Assembly: GCA_002483445.1 (NCBI GenBank)
Contig: DLHY01000102.1
Location: 1 to 15,590, forward strand
Reading direction: 5' to 3'
DNA: 15,590 nucleotides
Origin: Blastocatellia bacterium UBA7656
Lineage (GTDB): Bacteria; Acidobacteriota; Blastocatellia; UBA7656
Below, in pieces: positions 1-8,229 of this stretch. Within the stretch, counting starts at the first letter, position 1, and each line of letters begins with the position of its first letter. Made by a program: the position numbers and the translations under genes. The notes below the pieces were generated by a model that did no database searches, had not been told where the DNA came from, and saw nothing but the letters and a program-made list of their open reading frames with translations.

Positions 1-3000
1 CCTCAAGCTCAGGTCTGTTTTAACTATTTTGGTCAATTCGACCCTACTCTCTCAGATGATCCGATCTTTACGATGACCGGAGAAAACGCGGGACTGGAAA
101 ACAGTTTACTTGGGCAGCGTCGATATTTGTTGGATGTGGCGGCGGGCGTCACCAAAGGTCGCTTGCAGGTGATGTGGTCTTATAGCGAAAACATCTATCG
201 TCGAGCGACTATTGAGGCTCTTGCTCAGAATTTTCTGATTGCGCTGCGCTCGATCATCGATCATTGCCTCTCATCCGAATCTGTAGGCTATACGCCGTCA
301 GATTTTCCTCTGGCGAAGCTGGATCAACGACGGCTCGACGAACTGGCGAAAGTTGACCGGCATATCGAAGATATTTATCCGCTCTCTCCTATGCAACAGG
401 AAATGTCGCTTCATACTCTCTCGATGCCCGAATCCGAACAGGGATTCGTACAGCTTTGCTGGAATCTCGGAGCGGGTTTTCAGCCTTCGACATTCAAGCG
501 GGCATGGCAGCAGGTGGTTGATCGTCACCCGATCTTGCGAACTTCGGCCTACTGGGAAAATCTGAGCGCGCCACTTCAGATCGTGCATCAGCAAGCGACT
601 CTCTGCTGGGAAGAGCAGGATTGGAGAGAAGTGCCGGAGTCCAAACAACAAAGTCGGCTCGAAGAATTTCTTAAAGCAGATCGGCGACGCGGCTTCGATT
701 TGTCGAAAGCTCCGCTGATGCGTCTGACTCTCATTCGATGTTCCGAGGATGAAAGCCTGTTTATATGGAGTTGTCATCATCTCGCGCTGGACGGCTGGTC
801 GTTGCCTATGGTCATCGATGAGGTGTTGACGTTCTATAATGCATTCCGGCAAGGCGAGGATTTGCATTTGGAGCGCAGCCGTCCATATCGCGATTACATA
901 AACTGGTTAAGCCGTCGAGACCCGATGAAGGCTGAATCATTCTGGCGCGAGATGTTGAAAGGCTTCGCCTCGCCGACTCCGCTCCTCGATGGCTTCACTT
1001 CCGCCCAGGAGACCTCTGATAAAAAATATGGCGAACTGGAGATAAGTCTGTCTGAGTCGACGACCGTAGCGTTGGAATCTCTGGCGAAACAATATCAGTT
1101 GACGCCCAATGTCATTGCGCAGGGCGCGTGGGCGTTGATGCTCAGTCGTTACAGCGGCTGTCGAGACGTTGTCTTTGGCATCACTGTTTCAGGGCGGCCA
1201 GCAGAGCTTGCCGGGGTGGAAGGCATGGTCGGGTTGTTTATCAACGTTCTTCCTGTGCGGACACAGGTATTGCCTGACGCAAAACTGACGGATTGGCTGA
1301 GCGACCTTCAGGCCAGACAGGTCGAGCTTCGCGAGTATGAATACACTCCGAGGTCTCAGGCGCAGGCATGGAGTGAAGTGCCTTTGAGCCAGCCGCTTTT
1401 TGAAAGTGTGATCGTTTACGAAAATTATCCTATCGATCAGGTCTCTCTGATGAAGAAGATCGGAAGCCTCGATTTCAAACTCAATCACCACTTTGGCACC
1501 AGGGCGAACACTCCCATAACACTGATAGCCGTTCCGGGACCTGAGTTGCATCTGCGAATCGCATACGATAGCCATCGCTTTGACGCCGGGAGCATCGCCA
1601 ACATGCTCGGCCACCTGAAGGCTCTGCTCGAAGCTTTCGCGGCTGATTCTGACCGCCATCTGTCGGAGTATTCGCTGCTGACCGAAAGTGAGCGTCGGTG
1701 GCTGATGGAGCGGAGCGCTTCTGAAGGAAAGAGGATTCTCGATCAATTGAATGGCGATGGGAAAGGAGCCTTGTCGGTCAGCGAGTCACTTGCGGGCGGG
1801 CGGGCTTATGTTCTGGGCCGCGATTTAGAGGTGACTCCTGTCGGCGTGCCGGGTGAATTGTATATAAGCTGTCGGTTGCCGTCAGGGGCTGATGAAAATT
1901 TGATCCCCAATCCGTTGAGCGACGAGCCTGACGCCTGTCTTTACAAAACAAAGAGAGCGGCTCGTTACCTTCCTGACGGAAGGATCGAATTACTCGAACC
2001 TGACGGCGCGAGGGCGAAGGTTCGCGGCTACCGTGTCAATCTTGAAGAGATTGAAGCCGCACTGCTTCAACATCCGGCAGTCACGGATGCTGCAGTCATT
2101 GCGCGTGAAGTTAATCTTGTTGCTTACCTGGCGATGGATGGGATGTCAGAAGTTTCCATTCACCAACTGCGCGGTTTTCTCAAGGAGAGATTGCCCGATT
2201 ACATGCTGCCGTCTGATTTTGTGATGCTGCCGGCCCTGCCACGCGCGCCCGATGGGAAAATAGATCCGAGCGCGCTTCCCGAACCTGACTTCGCGCACAG
2301 TTTTTCGAAAGTCCTCCTGGTGGGCGACATAGCTCCCCACGACATACTTGAATATCAACTGGCCGCAATCTGGGAAGATGTGTTTGACATTCGCCCCATC
2401 AGTCCTACGGATAACTTCTTCGATCTCGGAGGCAATTCCATGCTGGCGCTGTCGTTGATCTCCGAGATTCACAAAAAGCTATCCTTCGACCTTCCGCTTT
2501 CAATTCTTTTCAATGGGGCGACCATCAGGGACATGGCTAAAATCGCGCGCGAGCGCACCGGCTCGCTTTCGTGGTCGCCGCTTGTGCCTATCCGTCTGGG
2601 AGGTTCCAGGCGTCCTTTCTTTTGCGTTCATGCGGCTGGAGGAAACGTGCTGGGCTTCATCGATCTTGCGCGACATCTTGACGCAGACCAGCCGTTTTAC
2701 GGATTGCAGTCAGTCGGACTTGATGGCCGCGAGGAGCCTTACACGCGGGTCGAAGACCTGGCAACTCGTTATATCGAAGAGGTTCGATCCGTTCAGCCCC
2801 ACGGGCCTTACCTCCTGGGAGGCCTTTCGTTCGGCGGCCTGGTAGCTTTTGAAATGGCCCGACAACTTCACGCACAAGGGCAGGAGGTGTCTCTGCTGAC
2901 TCTGCTCGACACCTGGTCGCCGATCTTCGAGGGGAGATTGTTCTTCTCCGAACTTCTTCCCGCTGATGACTTCGAGTTGTTGAGTTCTTTCCTCAAAGGT

Positions 3001-3423
3001 GTTCGAGAATTATGCGATCTGACACCTTCGCTCAAAGAGATGGACCTGAACCAGCAGATAGATTTCGTGTTGGAGCGGGTTGGAGGCCCGGATTCGTTCG
3101 GAGGCGTTTCAATAGAGCAGGTGCGCCGGGTGATGAAGATTCACCTCAACAGCGCGCGAGCGGTGCGAAACTACATCCCGCAACCATACCCTGGGCGCGT
3201 CACCATATTTCGAGCCGTTGAAGCGGGACCCGAATCTCATTATGTAATAGTTCATCCTGCGCTCGGAAGACCTGAGATCATGTCGGGATGGAGCGATCTG
3301 ACTTCCCAACCGCTGGAGATATTCGACGTTCCGGGCGACCACATCACGATGATGGCCGAGCCTCAGGTTCACGTCATCGCCGAGCGCCTGACGGCCTGCC
3401 TTGATAGAGCGCAACGAAGGTAA
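1..3423 (+). CDS. NRPS C-terminal part: (E)-C-A(remnant)-T-TE, 5' truncated
   Basis: The frame is open from base 1, so this is the last 1140 residues of a larger synthetase; the first ATG, at 73, is internal. The opening residues contain NYFGQFD, typical of the end of an epimerization domain, followed by the usual YTPSDFPLA linker. A condensation domain runs from about 361 to 1660, with PLSPMQQ, an intact HHLALDG catalytic motif (775-795), and GLFINVLPVR. Following an E domain, it should be of the D-donor/L-acceptor class. Only the C-terminal piece of an adenylation domain follows (about 1795-2280). The carrier domain has LGGNS, with the phosphopantetheine serine at 2437-2439. The type I thioesterase (about 2580-3420) shows GLSFGG (Ser 2827-2829), LLDTW (Asp 2908-2910) and GDH (His 3340-3342), a complete triad, so it should release the product by hydrolysis or cyclisation. 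The gene lies 18 bases before the exporter gene. Domain calls are firm; the product is unknown. Confidence 0.97.
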   Translation, partial: PQAQVCFNYFGQFDPTLSDDPIFTMTGENAGLENSLLGQRRYLLDVAAGVTKGRLQVMWSYSENIYRRATIEALAQNFLIALRSIIDHCLSSESVGYTPSDFPLAKLDQRRLDELAKVDRHIEDIYPLSPMQQEMSLHTLSMPESEQGFVQLCWNLGAGFQPSTFKRAWQQVVDRHPILRTSAYWENLSAPLQIVHQQATLCWEEQDWREVPESKQQSRLEEFLKADRRRGFDLSKAPLMRLTLIRCSEDESLFIWSCHHLALDGWSLPMVIDEVLTFYNAFRQGEDLHLERSRPYRDYINWLSRRDPMKAESFWREMLKGFASPTPLLDGFTSAQETSDKKYGELEISLSESTTVALESLAKQYQLTPNVIAQGAWALMLSRYSGCRDVVFGITVSGRPAELAGVEGMVGLFINVLPVRTQVLPDAKLTDWLSDLQARQVELREYEYTPRSQAQAWSEVPLSQPLFESVIVYENYPIDQVSLMKKIGSLDFKLNHHFGTRANTPITLIAVPGPELHLRIAYDSHRFDAGSIANMLGHLKALLEAFAADSDRHLSEYSLLTESERRWLMERSASEGKRILDQLNGDGKGALSVSESLAGGRAYVLGRDLEVTPVGVPGELYISCRLPSGADENLIPNPLSDEPDACLYKTKRAARYLPDGRIELLEPDGARAKVRGYRVNLEEIEAALLQHPAVTDAAVIAREVNLVAYLAMDGMSEVSIHQLRGFLKERLPDYMLPSDFVMLPALPRAPDGKIDPSALPEPDFAHSFSKVLLVGDIAPHDILEYQLAAIWEDVFDIRPISPTDNFFDLGGNSMLALSLISEIHKKLSFDLPLSILFNGATIRDMAKIARERTGSLSWSPLVPIRLGGSRRPFFCVHAAGGNVLGFIDLARHLDADQPFYGLQSVGLDGREEPYTRVEDLATRYIEEVRSVQPHGPYLLGGLSFGGLVAFEMARQLHAQGQEVSLLTLLDTWSPIFEGRLFFSELLPADDFELLSSFLKGVRELCDLTPSLKEMDLNQQIDFVLERVGGPDSFGGVSIEQVRRVMKIHLNSARAVRNYIPQPYPGRVTIFRAVEAGPESHYVIVHPALGRPEIMSGWSDLTSQPLEIFDVPGDHITMMAEPQVHVIAERLTACLDRAQRR
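1795..2280 (+). other. Degenerate adenylation-domain remnant in the terminal NRPS module
   Basis: After the C-domain linker (LLTESERRWL, about 1678-1707) the protein jumps within roughly 30 residues to GVPGELYIS, the A6 region of an adenylation domain. Everything from A1 to A5 is absent: no LTYxEL, no TSGSTG phosphate loop, no specificity pocket and no YGPTE. What remains is also worn. A7 reads YKTKRAARY instead of YxTGD, so the ribose-binding Asp is gone. The A8 hinge (AKVRGYRVNLEEIE), A9 (LPDYMLP) and A10 (DGKID) are recognisable. About 330 residues are missing compared with a normal A domain, yet the frame is kept. The piece cannot activate an amino acid by itself and may serve as a structural spacer between the C and T domains. 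Confidence 0.9.
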
Positions 3424-3441
3424 CTTGCGGAGAGGTTTTCA

Positions 3442-4812
3442 ATGGATCAAAAAGCGGATAATCGCAAGCTGCGTACATTCATAATTATCGGCATCGGGCA
3501 ACTCGTCTCGATTCTCGGCACAGGGTTGACCAACTTCGCAATCGGTATCTGGGTGTATCAAAGCACCAGGTCGGTCACAAAGTTTGCTTTGACTATCCTT
3601 GCCGTTTCCATTCCGAGCATACTCATCTCTCCGTTTGCCGGCGCGCTCGTCGACAGATGGGATCGTCGGCGAACGATGATACTGGGCGATTCGGTGGCGG
3701 GATTTTGTTCTCTGGCGATTGCGCTGCTGCTGTATTTCGAGAGCCTGCAAGTATGGCACGTTTGCTTGATCATTGCGGTCGCGGCGGCGGCGGGAGTTCT
3801 TCATAGCCTTGCATACACGGCTTCCATTCCATTGCTCGTCTCCAAAGAGCAACTCAGCCGTGTGAGCGGGATTATGCAGATAGGGCCTGCTTTGGCCCAG
3901 ATAGCCTCTCCGCTGGCGGCGGGCATGATGCTCGCGTTTATGCCGGTCTACTGGGTCATGGTAGTCGATTTCGCCACGTTCCTTTTCGCCGTCTCCACAT
4001 TGCTGATCGTTCACATACCGAGACCCGCCGCCACTGTTGAAGGCGAATCTGCGAAAGGCTCGTTGTGGAGCGAAGCCGCATTCGGTTGGGCTTACATCAA
4101 GGCCCGGCCCGGCCTCATCTGGCTGCTGGTCTTTTTTGCCGTCATCAACTTTAACATGGGGATGTCGAATGTAGTGCTGACCCCTATGTTGTTGGGAATG
4201 GCCTCGATCGAGGTGGTTGGGAGGATAGCATCGATTGCAAGCCTCGGCCTGCTGGTTGGAAGCATCGCTTTGAGCATCTGGGGAGGCCCGAGGCGTCGCA
4301 TTCAGGGGGTACTGGGATTTACGGTTATGCTCGGCCTGTGCCTCATACTGATGGGATTGCGACCTTCAGTCGCGCTCATTGCAATAGCGGGCTTCGGCTT
4401 CGTCTTCACTGTGCCGATCATAGACGGGTGCAATCAGGCGATATGGTTGAGTAAGACGCCGCTCGACGTGCAGGGGCGCGTTTTATCGATACGGATGATG
4501 GTCGTATGGTCGGCCTCTCCGCTGGCCTATCTTATAGCCGGGCCTCTGACGGATAAAATTTTTGAGCCTCTTCTTGCCATCAATGGGCCTCTTGCCGGAA
4601 GCGTCGGAAAGATCATCGGCGTTGGAGAAGGTCGCGGCATGGGCCTGCTGTTGATCATTCTTGGAATCTTCACGTTGCTGTCAACGGCGGCTGGATATAT
4701 GAATTCCCGGCTGCGGTATCTGGAAGATGATCTCCTCGATGCGATCCCCGAAGTCGTTGCTCAAGGAGGCGAAGAATCAGTGGTTGCAGACAAGACCGCC
4801 GCTACAGCATGA
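3442..4812 (+). CDS. MFS exporter, probably for the peptide product
   Basis: This 456-residue protein is very hydrophobic, with about twelve predicted membrane segments, which fits a major facilitator superfamily permease. The loop between the second and third segments carries VDRWDRRRTM (residues 70-79), a good MFS motif A (GxxxDRxxRR). The N-terminal segment ISILGTGLTNFAIGIW-like pattern (near residues 22-37) and the overall length resemble the MFS_3/EntS-type drug and siderophore exporters found in many NRPS clusters. The start at 3442 is preceded by GGAGAGG and lies 18 bases after the NRPS stop, so the two are probably co-transcribed. Export of the cluster product or self-resistance is inferred from position; the substrate cannot be read from the sequence. 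A short charged tail (from about residue 430) follows the last segment. Confidence 0.93.
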   Translation: MDQKADNRKLRTFIIIGIGQLVSILGTGLTNFAIGIWVYQSTRSVTKFALTILAVSIPSILISPFAGALVDRWDRRRTMILGDSVAGFCSLAIALLLYFESLQVWHVCLIIAVAAAAGVLHSLAYTASIPLLVSKEQLSRVSGIMQIGPALAQIASPLAAGMMLAFMPVYWVMVVDFATFLFAVSTLLIVHIPRPAATVEGESAKGSLWSEAAFGWAYIKARPGLIWLLVFFAVINFNMGMSNVVLTPMLLGMASIEVVGRIASIASLGLLVGSIALSIWGGPRRRIQGVLGFTVMLGLCLILMGLRPSVALIAIAGFGFVFTVPIIDGCNQAIWLSKTPLDVQGRVLSIRMMVVWSASPLAYLIAGPLTDKIFEPLLAINGPLAGSVGKIIGVGEGRGMGLLLIILGIFTLLSTAAGYMNSRLRYLEDDLLDAIPEVVAQGGEESVVADKTAATA

Positions 4813-4858
4813 ACGAAAGATTGAAAGGAATTAAATTTGAGCGACGGGGAAGTTACAG

Positions 4859-5632
4859 ATGGATAAAGCTACAAACAGATGGTTTAGCTGCCCTAAACCG
4901 AATTCACAATCTGCTCTGCGCATGTTTTGCTTTCCTTACGCGGGCGGAAGCGAAGTGATCTTTCAGCAGTGGGGAAATAATTTGCCGATGGTTGAAGTCT
5001 ATTCGGCTAAACTGCCCGGTCGCGGGAAGAGGGTCGATGAAGCTCCCTTCAATCAACTCGCGCCTATGGTCGAAGCTATTGCTGAAGCGATAGTTCCTCT
5101 CCTGAGCAAAGATTTCATTTTCTTTGGCCACAGCATGGGCGCAGTGATCGCTTTCGAGCTTGCGCAATTCCTGCGCAGAGAACACGGGCTTGAGCCTAAG
5201 CATCTTTTCGCCTCCGGTCGCAATGCCCCGCACCTGCCTGAGCGCAGGCCGCCGACTTATCACCTGCCGGAAGATCAATTCCTTGATGAACTGCGCAGGC
5301 TCAACGGCACTCCCAAAGAAGTGCTTGAATGTCGCGAATTGCTGCAACTGATTATGAGAATGCTGCGGGCCGATTTCGAATTGGTTCAGACTTATCGTTG
5401 CTTGACCGAGACGCCGCTCGATTGCCCCCTCACCGCTTTTGGCGGAATGCAGGACGAGGATGTATGGCTCGAAGACCTGGAAGGCTGGCGGCAGCACACG
5501 AGAGGCTCGTTCGAGCGCGTGATGTTTCCCGGAGGCCATTTTTTTATAAACACCGATCAACAGCTATTATTTCAGGAACTTTCTCGAAGGATTCATCCTC
5601 TGACACGCGCTTCCGAAACAGCACGCTTATGA
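4859..5632 (+). CDS. Type II thioesterase (NRPS editing or transfer)
   Basis: This is a 257-residue stand-alone alpha/beta hydrolase of the TEII (GrsT/SrfD-like) family. FCFPYAGGS near residue 25, LPGRG, and the GHSMG nucleophile elbow with Ser92 are all present, as are GGMQDED with the likely catalytic Asp199 and GGHFFI with His227. Length and motifs match the family. TEII enzymes act in the cytoplasm and hydrolyse wrong or stalled acyl groups from carrier domains; some relatives release a modified aminoacyl unit from a separate A-T protein. The ATG at 4859 is the first after an in-frame stop at 4838-4840 and has GGGGAAG just upstream. The stop overlaps the next gene's start (ATGA), suggesting translational coupling with the LanB-like gene and a joint role. 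Confidence 0.94.
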   Translation: MDKATNRWFSCPKPNSQSALRMFCFPYAGGSEVIFQQWGNNLPMVEVYSAKLPGRGKRVDEAPFNQLAPMVEAIAEAIVPLLSKDFIFFGHSMGAVIAFELAQFLRREHGLEPKHLFASGRNAPHLPERRPPTYHLPEDQFLDELRRLNGTPKEVLECRELLQLIMRMLRADFELVQTYRCLTETPLDCPLTAFGGMQDEDVWLEDLEGWRQHTRGSFERVMFPGGHFFINTDQQLLFQELSRRIHPLTRASETARL

Positions 5633-8196
5633 GGGCTATCTCACAACAGCGGGAGCCGAGAGATTCGGCGCATCTGTTTACGCTGCCTGATGGCGATTGG
5701 GCATTGTGGCGATGGGTGTCTCTCAGGGGTACAGGATTTCCAGCCGCCTTGCCGTTAAGGCTCGCGGCGACAAAAAGCGCCGCCCTCGCCGATCTGGTCA
5801 TACGAAGTGAAAGTGCAGTTTGCGAAGCGAGCAAACAGGCGCTCGACGAGGTGAATCAGTCGCTGGATCATCTGCGACAAATCTCGCCGTGGGATTACAG
5901 AAAAAAGCGCGCCCCGCTGAAGAAAGCTCTGGCTCTGTTGTCGAAAGGCGAGATGCCGACTTTCCTTGAGAGGACTCCCGCCCTGGAGACTTTAGCTTTG
6001 GCTCAAGACAGCCTGGGTTTGGCTCGGGCGCAGTTGCGCGAGGCCTTCCGCGTGGAGCGAGAGTACATATCGAGAGTGCTTCGCGAAGAGGTCGGGCGCG
6101 ATCAGTTTTGTGAAGCGATAATCTGGCAAAATCGTCGCGCATTTCATTCGGGCATACGACCGTTGATCGACGGCGGTCGGATTGAGAATCGAAACTCAAG
6201 GCTTCGCATTCTCGAAGGGATGGCGGCAAGCTATCTTCAGCGGTACTGCTTGAAAAATGAGACCATAGGATTTTTCGGGCCGGTCGGGTGGGCGAGATTA
6301 TCTTCGCAGTCTCAGGGTGTGATGGTGAGGCCGGGACCGGGCTTGCTTGCGGAACGCAACCTCTACTTCGAAGTATGGTGCATCGACCGTCTGGCGAAAT
6401 CGCTCGACAAAATCGAGGGCATGAAATGGTGGACAGCCCCGCGCCTGATCCCTTTCGTTCGAGTGGAGGGATCGGCCCTGCATCTCCCGTTTAAAGGCTC
6501 TATCGAACTTTCACCCGAACAGGGGGCGATCCTTCGAGCTTGCGATGGCGAAAGTACCCCGAAAGAAATAGCCGCGCGAGTGTCGCTGAACCGAACGGGC
6601 AAGGCGAGCAGCGAGCAGGAGGTTTACGAATTCCTTGAGTTGATGGAGAGCAGCGGGTTGATTGTCTGGAGTCTTGAAATCCCGATGCAACTCAATCCCG
6701 AGCGCGCGCTGAGACGAATGATCGAGCGCATCGGCGACTACGGGTTGCGCCGCGCATCTCTCCAATCTCTCGACGAACTTGAGATCGCCCGCCTTGATGT
6801 GGAAAAAGCGCGCGGCAATCCTCGCCAGCTTGATGAGGCTATCGAAAAGCTTGAAACCGTTTTCACCCGATTGACGGGGGAGCCGCCCACGCGGCATGAA
6901 GGAAAAACTTATGCTGCGCGGACGCTGGTATTTGAAGATTGTCGCCGCGACACGGAGGTAGAAATAGGGCCTGAAATCATCGACTCTCTTGCGCCCGCTC
7001 TGGTGCTGCTTTTGACGAGCGCCCGCTGGCTCACCTTCGAGGCGGCTCAAAAGTGCAAGACAATTTTCAGGCAGGTCTATGACCGTCTGGCTCAAGGGTC
7101 TGACGCCACGCACATAGATTTACTGAGATTCTGGGAGCTTGCGCAACCTCTCATCTTCGATAGTGATAAAAGTCCGGTTGCGGCAGCCGCTCGATCATTT
7201 CAAAAGCGATGGTCGGATATTCTGGCCATTCCGCCCGCTCAGAGTCGCCTGCATTATGATAGCCGGGAATTACGCCCGCAGGTGCTTGCTGCGTTTGACG
7301 CGCCTCGGCCAGGGTGGAGAGAGGCTCGCTATCATGCGCCGGATATTATGATCGCCGCCCCGGATGAAGAGGCCATCAGGCAAGGCAACTTCACCCCCGT
7401 GATGGGCGAGCTTCACGTCAGCTTCAACACCCTGATCCAGGCGTTATTCGTGGCGCAACACCCTCGCCCGGAAGAACTTCAGCGAGCCATCGAGTCGGAT
7501 ATTTCCGAACCTCTCCTCCGCCAGGTGATTTCCAAATCGAACGACTACCTGATGAGCGCGCGGCTTATGCCCGCGCTTATGGGAGAGAAAGACTACTGGG
7601 TGGGTTTCAGTTCCGACCCCTGCGGCGCGACAGAAAAAAATCTTCTGCGGCCCGCTGATCTGGTTGTCGAAGCGAAGTCCGATGATATAAAAGTTCGGAG
7701 TCGCGATGGCCGGATAGAGTTCGACCTGCTGGATGTTATGGCCGGAGACCTTATGATAGCCGTGACCGATCAGTTCAAGATATTGCCCCCGGCAAATCAC
7801 CTGCCTCGCGTGACGATAGATCGCCTCGTCGTAAGCCGCGAGTCATGGAGTTTTTCTCCCGCCGAAATGGGATTTGCCTGTGAGAGGGAAGAGGAAGAGC
7901 GTTTCATCCGGGCGAGGCAATGGGCTTCTTCTCACGGGATTCCGAGATTCGTTTTCATCAAATCCCCAACCGAGACCAAACCATTTTATTGCGATTTCGA
8001 CAGTCCCATATACGTTGACATTTTTTCCAAAGCAGTTCGCAAAGTATCGGAGTCGCTATCGGCGGACGCGCTCATTAATCTGACGGAAATGCTTCCCGCT
8101 CACGGCGAGGCCTGGTTGCCGGACGTTGAAGGGAGACGCTACGCGAGCGAGTTGAGAATAGTTGCCGTTGATCTGGGGAAGGATGCCGCTATATGA
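5629..8196 (+). CDS. LanB-like (lantibiotic dehydratase N-terminal domain) protein, no elimination domain
   Basis: The 855-residue protein resembles the glutamylation-type domain of LanB dehydratases. It has the motif NETIGFFGP at residues 210-218, a winged-helix-like stretch with SLNRTGKASSEQEVYEFLELM, the downstream FTPVMGELHVSFNTL segment (about 7390-7435), and the C-terminal YASELRI (838-844) typical of the family's end. Class I LanB proteins use glutamyl-tRNA to activate Ser/Thr and then eliminate. Related proteins lacking the roughly 300-residue SpaB_C elimination domain include the PEARL peptide aminoacyl-tRNA ligases. No separate SpaB_C domain is seen here or next door, and the length fits the short form. 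The frame is open back to 5329, but the first 100 codons overlap the thioesterase out of frame and look unlike protein; ATG 5629, overlapping its stop, is the likely start. No precursor peptide gene is visible. Activity and substrate are unknown; transfer of an amino acid from tRNA is an inference from family. Confidence 0.85.
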   Translation: MRAISQQREPRDSAHLFTLPDGDWALWRWVSLRGTGFPAALPLRLAATKSAALADLVIRSESAVCEASKQALDEVNQSLDHLRQISPWDYRKKRAPLKKALALLSKGEMPTFLERTPALETLALAQDSLGLARAQLREAFRVEREYISRVLREEVGRDQFCEAIIWQNRRAFHSGIRPLIDGGRIENRNSRLRILEGMAASYLQRYCLKNETIGFFGPVGWARLSSQSQGVMVRPGPGLLAERNLYFEVWCIDRLAKSLDKIEGMKWWTAPRLIPFVRVEGSALHLPFKGSIELSPEQGAILRACDGESTPKEIAARVSLNRTGKASSEQEVYEFLELMESSGLIVWSLEIPMQLNPERALRRMIERIGDYGLRRASLQSLDELEIARLDVEKARGNPRQLDEAIEKLETVFTRLTGEPPTRHEGKTYAARTLVFEDCRRDTEVEIGPEIIDSLAPALVLLLTSARWLTFEAAQKCKTIFRQVYDRLAQGSDATHIDLLRFWELAQPLIFDSDKSPVAAAARSFQKRWSDILAIPPAQSRLHYDSRELRPQVLAAFDAPRPGWREARYHAPDIMIAAPDEEAIRQGNFTPVMGELHVSFNTLIQALFVAQHPRPEELQRAIESDISEPLLRQVISKSNDYLMSARLMPALMGEKDYWVGFSSDPCGATEKNLLRPADLVVEAKSDDIKVRSRDGRIEFDLLDVMAGDLMIAVTDQFKILPPANHLPRVTIDRLVVSRESWSFSPAEMGFACEREEEERFIRARQWASSHGIPRFVFIKSPTETKPFYCDFDSPIYVDIFSKAVRKVSESLSADALINLTEMLPAHGEAWLPDVEGRRYASELRIVAVDLGKDAAI

Positions 8197-8216
8197 TGCG
8201 GCGGGTTTTATATCTC

Positions 8217-8224
8217 AGAAGGAG
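8217..8224 (+). promoter_or_regulatory. Ribosome binding site of the ABC permease
   Basis: AGAAGGAG lies five bases before ATG 8230. It favours that ATG over the in-frame GTG at 8224, which overlaps the site itself. Confidence 0.7.
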
Positions 8225-8229
8225 TGGAG

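Noticed and set aside
3439..4014. A 191-residue open frame on the - strand opposite the MFS gene
   Set aside because: It is highly charged and repetitive in composition, as expected for the complement of hydrophobic membrane codons; the + strand reading is a clear transporter.
5329..5628. Upstream extension of the LanB-like reading frame by 100 codons
   Set aside because: It lies entirely inside the thioesterase gene in another frame, its residues do not look like a LanB N-terminus, and ATG 5629 overlaps the thioesterase stop as a typical coupled start.
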